Made by a program: the position numbers and the translations under genes. The notes under the pieces were generated by a model. The model worked only from the letters and a program-made list of their open reading frames with translations. It was not told the DNA's origin and ran no database searches. A stretch of DNA of 64,000 bases from Candidatus Protoclostridium gallicola. Lineage in GTDB: Bacteria > Bacillota > Clostridia > Christensenellales > Pumilibacteraceae. How positions within the stretch are numbered: the stretch's first letter is position 1; each line of letters begins with the position of its first letter. This document shows positions 38,503 to 46,714 of this stretch, in pieces. The DNA is taken from contig CAJFLE010000005.1 of assembly GCA_904387375.1 (NCBI GenBank), positions 21,309 through 85,308 on the forward strand, given 5' to 3'.

Positions 38503-38913
38503 TTATCTCTTCGAGAACTGAGGCGCTTTGCGCGCTTTCTTGAGACCGTACTTTTTGCGCTCCTTCATGCGGGGGTCGCGCGTAAGGAAGCCGGCCTTTT
38601 TGAGGGGCGCTTTGTTCGCTTCGTCGAGTTCGACGAGGGCGCGGGCGATGCCGTGGCGCACTGCGCCTGCCTGACCAGTATAGCCGCCGCCGCGGACGTT
38701 GACGAATATGTCGAGCTTGCCTGCCGTTTCGGTAAGCACGAGGGGCTGGTTGACGATGAGTTTGAGCGTTTCGAGACCGAAGTAGTCGTCGATGGAGCGC
38801 TTATTGATCTGGAAAGCGCCGCTGCCCGGCATGATGCGCACGCGGGCGACCGCCTTCTTGCGTCTTCCGGTTCCCCAGAACTGAAGTTTTTTCTTGGAAT
38901 TCTTTGTAGCCAT
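38503..38913 (-). CDS. rpsI: 30S ribosomal protein S9
   Basis: [14 protein letters not shown]...[19 protein letters not shown]...[28 protein letters not shown]. Confidence 0.98.
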   Translation of the reverse strand: MATKNSKKKLQFWGTGRRKKAVARVRIMPGSGAFQINKRSIDDYFGLETLKLIVNQPLVLTETAGKLDIFVNVRGGGYTGQAGAVRHGIARALVELDEANKAPLKKAGFLTRDPRMKERKKYGLKKARKAPQFSKR

Positions 38914-38924
38914 GGGGTACCTCC

Positions 38925-39431
38925 TTATTTAACCAGCGTAAGGACTTCGGGCTTCTGTGCCTCGTGTCCGTGCTCCGCTCCCTTATAGACGCGAAGCTTT
39001 TTGAGCATCTGTCTGCCGAGAGAGTTCTTCGGAAGCATGCCCTTTACTGCGTCGTAAACGGCCTTGTCCGAATCGTTCTTCATATACTCTTTGTAAGGCT
39101 TCTCTTTAAGTCCGCCCATGTAGCCGGAGTGCGTACGCTTCATCTTCTGCTCCATCTTCTTGCCGGTAAGCACGACTTTGTCGCAGTTGATGACGATGAC
39201 GTGATCGCCGCAGTCCACGTTGGGAGTGAACACGGGCTTGTTCTTGCCGCGCAGCACCGCAGCCACCTGGCTTGCCAGTCTGCCGAGGGGCATTCCCTCG
39301 CCGTCGGCGACGTACCACTTGCTTTCGACGTACTCGGGCGCGCCTTTCTTTGCGGCGTCTTTGGTCGCCATGACCGTTCTGCCCGGACGTGCGCCGCTCT
39401 TAACGGGCGCGTTCTTCGTTTTTTCTTCCAT
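38925..39431 (-). CDS. rplM: 50S ribosomal protein L13, N-terminally extended
   Basis: [29 protein letters not shown]...[18 protein letters not shown]. Confidence 0.97.
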   Translation of the reverse strand: MEEKTKNAPVKSGARPGRTVMATKDAAKKGAPEYVESKWYVADGEGMPLGRLASQVAAVLRGKNKPVFTPNVDCGDHVIVINCDKVVLTGKKMEQKMKRTHSGYMGGLKEKPYKEYMKNDSDKAVYDAVKGMLPKNSLGRQMLKKLRVYKGAEHGHEAQKPEVLTLVK

Positions 39432-39519
39432 TTTATCCTCTTGTCGCCCGGGCGCATTTCACGCTACGCCCGCGCATAAGGCCTCTTCCGGCGGGGCATG
39501 CCGGTTTCGGCGCAAAATC
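39432..39519 (-). ncRNA. Candidate L13-type ribosomal protein leader
   Basis: Structured 5'UTR of rplM: hairpins CCGGC-ATGCCC-GCCGG and GGGCGTA-GCGTGAAA-TGCGCCC; promoter TTGACA-18-TATATT upstream. Confidence 0.5.
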
Positions 39520-39596
39520 CTTAATAATATATTATAAATTATACGGTTTTGTCAAGCAAATCGCGGCATTTTTTATGCCTTCGTATTTTTTATCGA

Positions 39597-41591
39597 TTAA
39601 GCCGTCGTGCCGGTATCCGTTCCCGTGCCGGTGTCGGTACCCTCTTCCTCGTCGGTGCCGAAGTTCTCCCAGCTCGAGTGGTCGTGGTGCCAGTCGATGC
39701 AGTCGGTGTCGTGGCAGACGATCTGGGTGCGCTCGTATTCGGGCACATAGCCGAGCTTGACGCCGTACAGGCTGCTGTCGTCGAACATACCGGATATCTT
39801 GTTGATATACATGTAGTTCTGAGCCGTCGAGGTGTAAGCGCTGAAATACGAGACGTAGGTCTCCGTCGTCGTCACCTTTTCGCCGTTGTCTGCGGTTGCG
39901 TCAAGCGTGACGGAGAAGAAATCGATGCCGAAATTGTCGGTAACGGGAGTGAAGCCGGAAGCGTGAAGTTCGGCGGTCTGATTGGAGTAGTCCTCGTATG
40001 CGGAGCAGGAGAAGAACACGCTGGAAGTCGTGGTCTCTTCACCCGTTTCATCGTCGGGTTTTGTGGTCTCCATGAGTCCGTACGCGCGGCCGCTGTAATA
40101 GCCGAGCAGCGTGACGCCCGATCCGTCGTAGATCTTAACCGAAATAACATCGTCGCCGTTGCCGGACTCGTAACGGTAGAAGCCGTCCGACGTCGAAGCG
40201 ATCACGCAGGGCGCGACGCTGTATTCGCCGTCGCCGGACACCGAACCGCCCGAAGATTCCACGGAATTATCGACGGGAATTATCGTCGTAAGCGACGAAG
40301 TATCCTCGACGAGCACGGGATTGAGTTTGCCGAGGTCGGAAGTGATCGCGTTCGCGGCGTCTTCGCCTTCCCTGTCTTCGACGTACTGTCTGCGCTGAGC
40401 GCAGCAGTCGGTGACATTCAGGCTCGTTCTGCCGTCGGCACTTGTGTTGGTGAAGTACAGATAATTGCCCGCGACTCCGGTTATGGAAATGGCGCCGTCG
40501 GTGACGGTGTTGTTGGTGATCTCCTGTCTGTTGCCGGCAAAGTCGGTCATCTCGAGGATCACGCCGTTCGCCTTCTCGCTGCTGGAAGCGGTGCGCGTGA
40601 AGTAGATATAGTCGGAAACGGTGTCGTAACCGGTTTCTTTGTCCGTACTCGCGTCATACGTGGTCTTTTCCGGGAAATATACGCTGTCTACGCCGCTGAC
40701 TATTTCTTCGGTGCCCGTGCGCACGCCGTTGTGTATGGTGGTGCACACGATGAAGCCCGTCGTGATGCCGTCCTGCTCGTCCTCGGAATTCGCGTAATAC
40801 GATTCGAACGTGACGAGATATACGTTATCGTTCTGCTTATAGAACGCATACGGAACGGAAGCATTCACTTCCGTCGCGGTATAAAGCTGAGTAAGCGAAC
40901 CGGTATTGAGGTTATAGCTGTAGAACTCGGCGCGTTCGTACTGAACGTTGCCTTCGCTGTCGCGATCGGTGTCGGGCGAAGCGAAGTACACGATGTCGTC
41001 GAAGATCCAGAAGCCGCCGTCATAGCCGGACGTGCCGATCTTCTTGCTTATGACCTGTTCGACTTCGATGGAATAAGCGGACTGCTCTCCGTTTGTGGCC
41101 ACTTTGTTCTGCACCCAGTTGCCGTTTTCGTCGAGCACCTGCGCGTCCTCGTTGTTGTCGGGGTCGCCTATCTGATATTCGCCGAGGTCGACGTAGTCCA
41201 GCTTTTCGTATTCGAAATCGAGCACCGTTTTGAGCTGGCTGTCGTCCTTGATGTTGTGGTCGACGCGGCCGTCTTCCGTCAGATTGCCCTCGGCCGATTC
41301 CGCTGCGGAAAGCGTGGGACGTTCGTCCACTATCTTCGCGCGGTACAGGCCGCCTTTCATAACGCTGCCGGTGCGGTTTGTTTCGCCGCTGTCGTCGGTG
41401 TATTCGGGCACGCCGTTGATGAAGTAGACGTAATCGCCGTACCGGACGGTGGTGCCGCCGTTGGAATATACGACGGGCAGAGATTCGTCCCCGTTATCCC
41501 CCGGCTCGCAGGCCGTGAGGAAAGCAAACGCGGACAGGCACAGCGCCGCGCTGAGCAGCACCGCGAGCAATTTTTTGATTCCGTTTTTCAT
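39597..41591 (-). CDS. Secreted lipoprotein with beta-propeller-like repeats (DUF5050-like), unknown function
   Basis: Lipobox LSAFAFLTAC; repeated YxDYVYFINxxP-like segments; T/G-rich tail. Confidence 0.75.
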   Translation of the reverse strand: MKNGIKKLLAVLLSAALCLSAFAFLTACEPGDNGDESLPVVYSNGGTTVRYGDYVYFINGVPEYTDDSGETNRTGSVMKGGLYRAKIVDERPTLSAAESAEGNLTEDGRVDHNIKDDSQLKTVLDFEYEKLDYVDLGEYQIGDPDNNEDAQVLDENGNWVQNKVATNGEQSAYSIEVEQVISKKIGTSGYDGGFWIFDDIVYFASPDTDRDSEGNVQYERAEFYSYNLNTGSLTQLYTATEVNASVPYAFYKQNDNVYLVTFESYYANSEDEQDGITTGFIVCTTIHNGVRTGTEEIVSGVDSVYFPEKTTYDASTDKETGYDTVSDYIYFTRTASSSEKANGVILEMTDFAGNRQEITNNTVTDGAISITGVAGNYLYFTNTSADGRTSLNVTDCCAQRRQYVEDREGEDAANAITSDLGKLNPVLVEDTSSLTTIIPVDNSVESSGGSVSGDGEYSVAPCVIASTSDGFYRYESGNGDDVISVKIYDGSGVTLLGYYSGRAYGLMETTKPDDETGEETTTSSVFFSCSAYEDYSNQTAELHASGFTPVTDNFGIDFFSVTLDATADNGEKVTTTETYVSYFSAYTSTAQNYMYINKISGMFDDSSLYGVKLGYVPEYERTQIVCHDTDCIDWHHDHSSWENFGTDEEEGTDTGTGTDTGTTA

Positions 41592-41622
41592 TTATGTCTG
41601 TTCTCCGATGTTTTCCGAGTAG

Positions 41623-43728
41623 TCATTCTTTTATCTTTATCGTCACGCTGCCGCGGAGCAGTCCGGCGCTCTTTGCGCGCACGGTCATCTTGCCTTCGCG
41701 CAGGCCGCGCACTACCGCGACCGCATGTCCGTCCGTAGAGGAGACGGCGCCGCTCATGAGCGAGGGCCCGAAGCCGTTGCCGAGCGCGACGATTTCGCCG
41801 TCGCCTTCGACCGTAAATTCGATGTCGCAGGCCGCGCCGGTCTGGCGACCCTCTTTATCGAGGATCCATGCGTCCACGAACGCGATTCCTCCGGCGGAAG
41901 CGCTTACCCTCTTCGAACCGGTCAGCAGTTTGACCGAGCGGGGCGCGCCCGTCGTTTCCAGCGACGCGCGGCATATCTCCCTGCCGCGGCTGAAGCATAC
42001 CGCTTCCAGCACGCCGGGTGCGAAATCGGCCGTGAACGTCGCTATGTATCTGTTCAGTCTGCCCGCGAGCTTCCTGCCCACGATGCGGCCGTTAAGATAC
42101 AGCGCAACGACGTCGCCGACGGTAAACACGTTTATATCCACGCGGCTGCCCTCTTCGAAATTCCAGCTCACCGAGCCGGACATCGCGGGAGCGCCGTGAG
42201 GGCAGGCGGTGATGAACGCCGACGGATTGCCGAGCAGTACGGAGCGGTACAGTCCTGTCATGCGCGGCAGGCACGTGGAGTCGATGTCGCCGAGAGCGAA
42301 CGCGCCGCTCTCGCCCGTGTCCATGCCGCAGTCGGACAGATCGCCTATATGCGCGCCGTTGCGGCTCATATCCGTGACGGCGTCGAAGTAATGTTCGGGC
42401 GGGGTCGCCAGCCCGATGAACGGTTTATCCGCATGAGGGTACGACGGAGAGTATCCGGCGTAACCGTAAACGTCGAGAGGAGCGACGAACGCCTCCGTAC
42501 GTTTTGCGTACAGCCCCACCCGTCTGCCGAGAGATACGAGCCCCTCGTCGTTGACGCATTCGGCAATCTCCGAGCGGGTAACGCCTTCTTCGGCAAGTTC
42601 GCTCGCGAGAGGGACGAGTTCGGCCAGCGCGGCGGTGACGGGACGGGAATCGTCCATTGCGCGCACCGTCGCTATCAGCGCGCTTTCCCTGTCCGCGCCC
42701 GATCTGCCGTAGCTCTCTTCGGGAGCGTTGCCTATCGAATATATCGCGACGGAAGGATGATTGCGCAGCGTGCGCACGGCTATTGCCGCGGCCGCCTGCC
42801 AGTCCGAAGCGAATCCGGTATGGTCGCCGCCCTGTCTCGGCCACGACCAGCCGTCGAAGATATCCACTATGACGCGCATGCCGAGCTCGTCGGTCACGCG
42901 CAGTACGTTGTCCGAGGGACAGCCGACGAATCTCACGGTATTATAGCCGAGGTCGCGGAGCGCGGAAAGCCTGCGCATCTCGCCTTCGGGAATGCTGAGG
43001 CTGCCGAGCATGCCGCCGGTATGGGACAGCGTGCAGCCCACCAGCTTGTCCGCGGCGGAATATCTGCCGTGACCGCATACGCCGAACTTCGTTTCGGCAC
43101 GGTCGAGCACGTTGCCGTCCGCGTCCATTATGACCGCGGACATCGTGTACATAAACGGCGATTCGGGAAGGTATTCCTTTGCCCTGCGCATACGCACGGG
43201 CACGGAAACCGTCCTGTCGCCGGGCATGAACGTGAAATATTTTCTCTTGCCCGCGACGCGTCGGCCGTTGGGCATCAGAACGTCGAACTGCACGCCCAGC
43301 CTGCGCTTCGCGCCGTCGTTGCGCACGTCGGCGGTGACGGTCAGCTCCGCGCCGCCGTCCGCTATCGAATCGGTGCGCACGAACACGCCGTAAGGCAGGA
43401 CGTATACGTCCGAATCGGTCACGTGAAGCCTTACCGAGCGGGTAATCCCGCCGCCCAGCCCCAGACCGAGGCGGAGTTCGGCGCCCTTGCCGAGGTATTT
43501 CGTTATGTCGATGAGAGCGCGGGTTTTTCCAGCCCTGCCGGCGTACTGCCCTCCGGCATATACGTCCGCGCCGCGTTCGGCGCCGTCCACGTCGACGACC
43601 GCCCTGCCGGAGGATACGGGCAGCTTTGCCGATATATCGGACTCGGCGGCGGAAAGTATGCAGGGCAGCCCGACGATACCGTCCGTGCCGCGCACGCGCC
43701 AATCTTTTGAGATTTCGATTACGTTCAT
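41623..43728 (-). CDS. Glycoside hydrolase family 2-like protein, predicted catalytically impaired
   Basis: GH2 architecture; LRNHPSVAIYSIGNAPEES and PFIGLATPPEHYFDAV; start MNVIEISKDWRV with SD gaggt. Confidence 0.85.
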   Translation of the reverse strand: MNVIEISKDWRVRGTDGIVGLPCILSAAESDISAKLPVSSGRAVVDVDGAERGADVYAGGQYAGRAGKTRALIDITKYLGKGAELRLGLGLGGGITRSVRLHVTDSDVYVLPYGVFVRTDSIADGGAELTVTADVRNDGAKRRLGVQFDVLMPNGRRVAGKRKYFTFMPGDRTVSVPVRMRRAKEYLPESPFMYTMSAVIMDADGNVLDRAETKFGVCGHGRYSAADKLVGCTLSHTGGMLGSLSIPEGEMRRLSALRDLGYNTVRFVGCPSDNVLRVTDELGMRVIVDIFDGWSWPRQGGDHTGFASDWQAAAAIAVRTLRNHPSVAIYSIGNAPEESYGRSGADRESALIATVRAMDDSRPVTAALAELVPLASELAEEGVTRSEIAECVNDEGLVSLGRRVGLYAKRTEAFVAPLDVYGYAGYSPSYPHADKPFIGLATPPEHYFDAVTDMSRNGAHIGDLSDCGMDTGESGAFALGDIDSTCLPRMTGLYRSVLLGNPSAFITACPHGAPAMSGSVSWNFEEGSRVDINVFTVGDVVALYLNGRIVGRKLAGRLNRYIATFTADFAPGVLEAVCFSRGREICRASLETTGAPRSVKLLTGSKRVSASAGGIAFVDAWILDKEGRQTGAACDIEFTVEGDGEIVALGNGFGPSLMSGAVSSTDGHAVAVVRGLREGKMTVRAKSAGLLRGSVTIKIKE

Positions 43729-43776
43729 CGGTCTACCTCGCTTCCGTGTTCCGCGCAACGCCCGCGCGGTAAAAAC

Positions 43777-43798
43777 CCGGGTGTACGCTATACACCGG
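43777..43798. promoter_or_regulatory. Operator-like inverted repeat at the predicted GH2 TSS
   Basis: CCGGGTGTA-CGCTA-TACACCGG directly downstream of -10 TATAAT (43806-43801); -35 TTGACG (43830-43825). Confidence 0.6.
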
Positions 43799-43888
43799 TT
43801 ATTATACAATAAAACGCCGATTAACGTCAAGTATTATGCAAACTCGTTGCGCGCTTTTTTTGCTCATTTTACCGAAAAAGGCAGAGGA

Positions 43889-43911
43889 AAAGGCGGGCGC
43901 CGCCCGCCTTA
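43889..43911 (-). terminator. Terminator downstream of the 43920-44918 gene
   Basis: AAGGCGGGCGGCGCCCGCCTTTTCC on minus strand. Confidence 0.6.
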
Positions 43912-43919
43912 GGTTATCG

Positions 43920-44918
43920 TCACAGCACCGACCTGCCCGTGACGCCGTCCTGATACATTATCCAGAAGCCTTTGCCCGCCGGGTCGCCGGGATCGAGCGC
44001 GAGCCACTGGCAGTAGCCCACGAGATCGGGCGGCGGATCGGGCGAATATTCGCCGGGCACGCCGTAGCACAGGTAGCGCACGGGATCGCCTATGACGCCG
44101 ACGAGGTAATACTTCCCCGTCGAATTGTAGTTCACCTTTATCCAGCGCGAGTCGGGCAGCAGCCGTTCGAGCGCTTCGTACCGTTCGTTGTTCGCGAACA
44201 GCCGCTCCACCTGGTCTTTCACGCTCTCGTAGAAGGACACGGGCTTAAGTTCGGGCACGGCGCGGGCGGCGGAATACTCCGCGTCGGCGAGCGGCGGTTC
44301 GGTTTCGTCGGCCACCGAGGCCGCGACCTCGTCCGGAGCAGACGCGGGAGATCCGGGCGGCGGCTCCGGAGCCGCGCTCTTTTCCGGCGCGATTTTTTCC
44401 GCGGGCGCGGGAGGGTCGAACGAGGGCGGCGTGAGCGTATCGGCGAATTCCGGTTCGCTGTCCGCCGTCAGGTTGGATTTGTAATAGTTCACTTCCGCGA
44501 CGCGCGTGTCGTCGTAATCGGAAGGAATGATGTCGAGGAAAAAGTCGTTTATGTCGCGGACGTTCTTCTTTTCTATGCCGAGGCGGCGGAGGGCGAGGCG
44601 CACGTCGTCTTCGAGGTTGCCGCGCCATGGCATGGGACGGCGGAAGCCGCCGTACATTACGAGACTGCCGGACAGATCGCCCACCGCGGCGACGAGACTG
44701 TCGATATTCACCCCGCCGGGCAGGCTGAATCTGTACGGCGAGCCGAGATTGAAGTCGCCGAAACACAGAAAATTCGCCTCGTCTTTGATGACGAGCACGC
44801 AGTCGCACTTCACGCTGCCCGTCAGATAGCACCGGAAGGAGTTATCCGTCTTTTCCAGCCGCAGGCAGCCGCTTGCCGTTCCGCCGCCGAGAACGAGCAG
44901 TCTTTTTTCGTAGATCAT
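43920..44918 (-). CDS. Uncharacterised two-domain protein with central Pro/Ala/Glu-rich linker
   Basis: SD gcggagg; N-terminal beta-rich module, C-terminal VNYNSTGKYYLVGVIGDPVRYLCYGVPG...GFWIMYQDGVTG. Confidence 0.75.
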   Translation of the reverse strand: MIYEKRLLVLGGGTASGCLRLEKTDNSFRCYLTGSVKCDCVLVIKDEANFLCFGDFNLGSPYRFSLPGGVNIDSLVAAVGDLSGSLVMYGGFRRPMPWRGNLEDDVRLALRRLGIEKKNVRDINDFFLDIIPSDYDDTRVAEVNYYKSNLTADSEPEFADTLTPPSFDPPAPAEKIAPEKSAAPEPPPGSPASAPDEVAASVADETEPPLADAEYSAARAVPELKPVSFYESVKDQVERLFANNERYEALERLLPDSRWIKVNYNSTGKYYLVGVIGDPVRYLCYGVPGEYSPDPPPDLVGYCQWLALDPGDPAGKGFWIMYQDGVTGRSVL

Positions 44919-45068
44919 CGAAAACCTCCGCTTTACGTCCGGCTCCTTTCCGGACGCGCTATTACATTATATATGACGCGCGGCGGCGGATTTTGACGGT
45001 TTTTGCGAAAGAAACTCAAAGTTTGCCGCACCGTTTGAACGGGCGCAAACGCGGCAATAATACGCGTT

Positions 45069-45581
45069 ATGGAATACGCAGCGAAAGAGAGCGACCGCAT
45101 CGCGCGCACGGTGGCGGCGCTCGTGGGAGAAAGAGAAGCCGTCGTGCTCGCCGTCGGCAGCGACAGAGTCACGGGAGACTGCCTGGGTCCGCTCGTCGGG
45201 CACATGCTGGCCGGCAGCGGCGCGGCGGTATACGGCACGCTGACCGCGCCCGTGACGGCGCTGTCGGTCACCGAAACGTACGAGACGATAAAAAAACGCC
45301 ACCCGGGGGCGGCGGTGGTTGCCGTCGACTCCGCGGTGGGAAGCGACGGCGAGGTAGGTCGTATAAAGATATTTCCGCGAGGCATACGTCCCGCGGCGGC
45401 GGTGGGAAGAACGCTGCCCGGCGTCGGCGACATATCCGTCGTCGGCGTGGTATGCCCCAAACGCGAGGGAGCGAAGGCGCTCGGCTCGGTCAGGCTGGGC
45501 GAAGTGTATACGCTGGCGCGGACGATTGCGGACGGTCTGGAACGGGCGCTGCTGCGCGCACGGGCGCGGGCGGCGCGGTGA
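45069..45581 (+). CDS. yyaC: YyaC-type putative spore protease
   Basis: VVLAVGSDRVTGDCLGPLVGHML, VVAVDSAVGSDGEVGRIKI. Confidence 0.88.
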   Translation: MEYAAKESDRIARTVAALVGEREAVVLAVGSDRVTGDCLGPLVGHMLAGSGAAVYGTLTAPVTALSVTETYETIKKRHPGAAVVAVDSAVGSDGEVGRIKIFPRGIRPAAAVGRTLPGVGDISVVGVVCPKREGAKALGSVRLGEVYTLARTIADGLERALLRARARAAR

Positions 45582-46646
45582 TCACTGTCCGGTTATTTCG
45601 GCGCAGGCGCGTACGAAAGCGTCCATATCCTCCTCCGTGCCTATCGTGATGCGGAGGAAATCTTTTATGCGGGGGGAATCGAAACGGCGCACGATTATGC
45701 CGCGGGCGCGCAGCTCCGACTGCAGCTCTTCCCCGCTCATGCCCGGATATTCGGCGAACAGGAAGTTGGCGCCGCTGTCCGTCATGCGGAAACCGATGCC
45801 GCGGAGCGCGGCGGCGGTCTTTTCCCGCGTCGCCTTGATTTTTCCGACGCAGTCCGCGAAGTATTCCGCGTCGAGCACGGCCTCGCGCGCGGCGGCGGCG
45901 GTGAGCGCGTTTACGGTATAGCTGTTGAAACAGTTCTTTACCGTGCGCAGCGTGCGTATGAGCGAAGCGTCGCCTATGGCGTAGCCGCACCGTCCCCCGG
46001 CGAGGCTGCGGCTCTTGGAAAACGTCTTGACCACGAGCAGATTGGAGTACTCCGCCGTCAGCACCGCGAGCGAAGGCAGCGGCGAAAAATCGACGTAAGC
46101 CTCGTCGGCGATTATAACTTTGTCGGGATACGCCGCGCACAGCGCGCGGAAGGCGCCGGAGGGCAGGCTGAGCCCGGTGGGCGCGTTGGGATTGGCGAGC
46201 ACTATGCCCGACGTTTCCCTGCAGAGATAATCGTTTACGCGCACCGCGAATCCGCCGTCAGTCCGCACCTCCTCGAAGTTAATGCGGTACAGCGCGCAGA
46301 ACACTTTATAGAACGAATAGGTCACGTCGGGAAAGAGCACGGGCGCGGACGCGTCGTCGAAGAACGCGGCGAACGCGAGCGAAAGCACCTCGTCGCTGCC
46401 GTTGCCGACGAATACGTTTTCCTCGCGCACTCCTTCCGCGTCGGCGAGTGCGGCGCGCAGGGCGTCGGCGGTCGGGTCGGGATAGAGGCGCAGACGGGAC
46501 GTATCGAAAGAGGCTATCGCGGCGGCGGCGCGCGGCGAAGGCGGATACGGATTCTCGTTGGTATTGAGTTTTATTACTTTCCCGCCCTTGGGCTGTTCGC
46601 CCGGCGTGTACGGAACGAGCCCGGACGCGAGTCTGGACATAAGCAT
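45582..46646 (-). CDS. hisC: Histidinol-phosphate aminotransferase
   Basis: KLNTNENPYPPSP, NPNAPTG, IADEAYVDF, VVKTFSKSRSLAGGRCGYAIG. Confidence 0.92.
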   Translation of the reverse strand: MLMSRLASGLVPYTPGEQPKGGKVIKLNTNENPYPPSPRAAAAIASFDTSRLRLYPDPTADALRAALADAEGVREENVFVGNGSDEVLSLAFAAFFDDASAPVLFPDVTYSFYKVFCALYRINFEEVRTDGGFAVRVNDYLCRETSGIVLANPNAPTGLSLPSGAFRALCAAYPDKVIIADEAYVDFSPLPSLAVLTAEYSNLLVVKTFSKSRSLAGGRCGYAIGDASLIRTLRTVKNCFNSYTVNALTAAAAREAVLDAEYFADCVGKIKATREKTAAALRGIGFRMTDSGANFLFAEYPGMSGEELQSELRARGIIVRRFDSPRIKDFLRITIGTEEDMDAFVRACAEITGQ

Positions 46647-46664
46647 GATCGTTACCTCTCAAAA

Positions 46665-46696
46665 AGCAAGGGACGGCCGCCGGCCGCCCCTTTAAG
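46665..46696 (-). terminator. Terminator downstream of the PPIase-like lipoprotein gene
   Basis: AAAGGGGCGGCCGGCGGCCGTCCCTTGCTTTTTG on minus strand. Confidence 0.55.
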
Positions 46697-46714
46697 TCGT
46701 TATAGGTTTGTCTG

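Noticed and set aside
39549-41738. 729-aa ORF on the plus strand
   Set aside because: Antisense to a lipoprotein with a clear signal peptide and SD.
41725-43710. 661-aa ORF on the plus strand
   Set aside because: Antisense to the GH2 gene, no recognisable protein features.
45040-45069. yyaC as a further leaderless case
   Set aside because: AATAAT-N7-ATG is present but lacks a good -35; a sporulation sigma promoter is possible but unproven.
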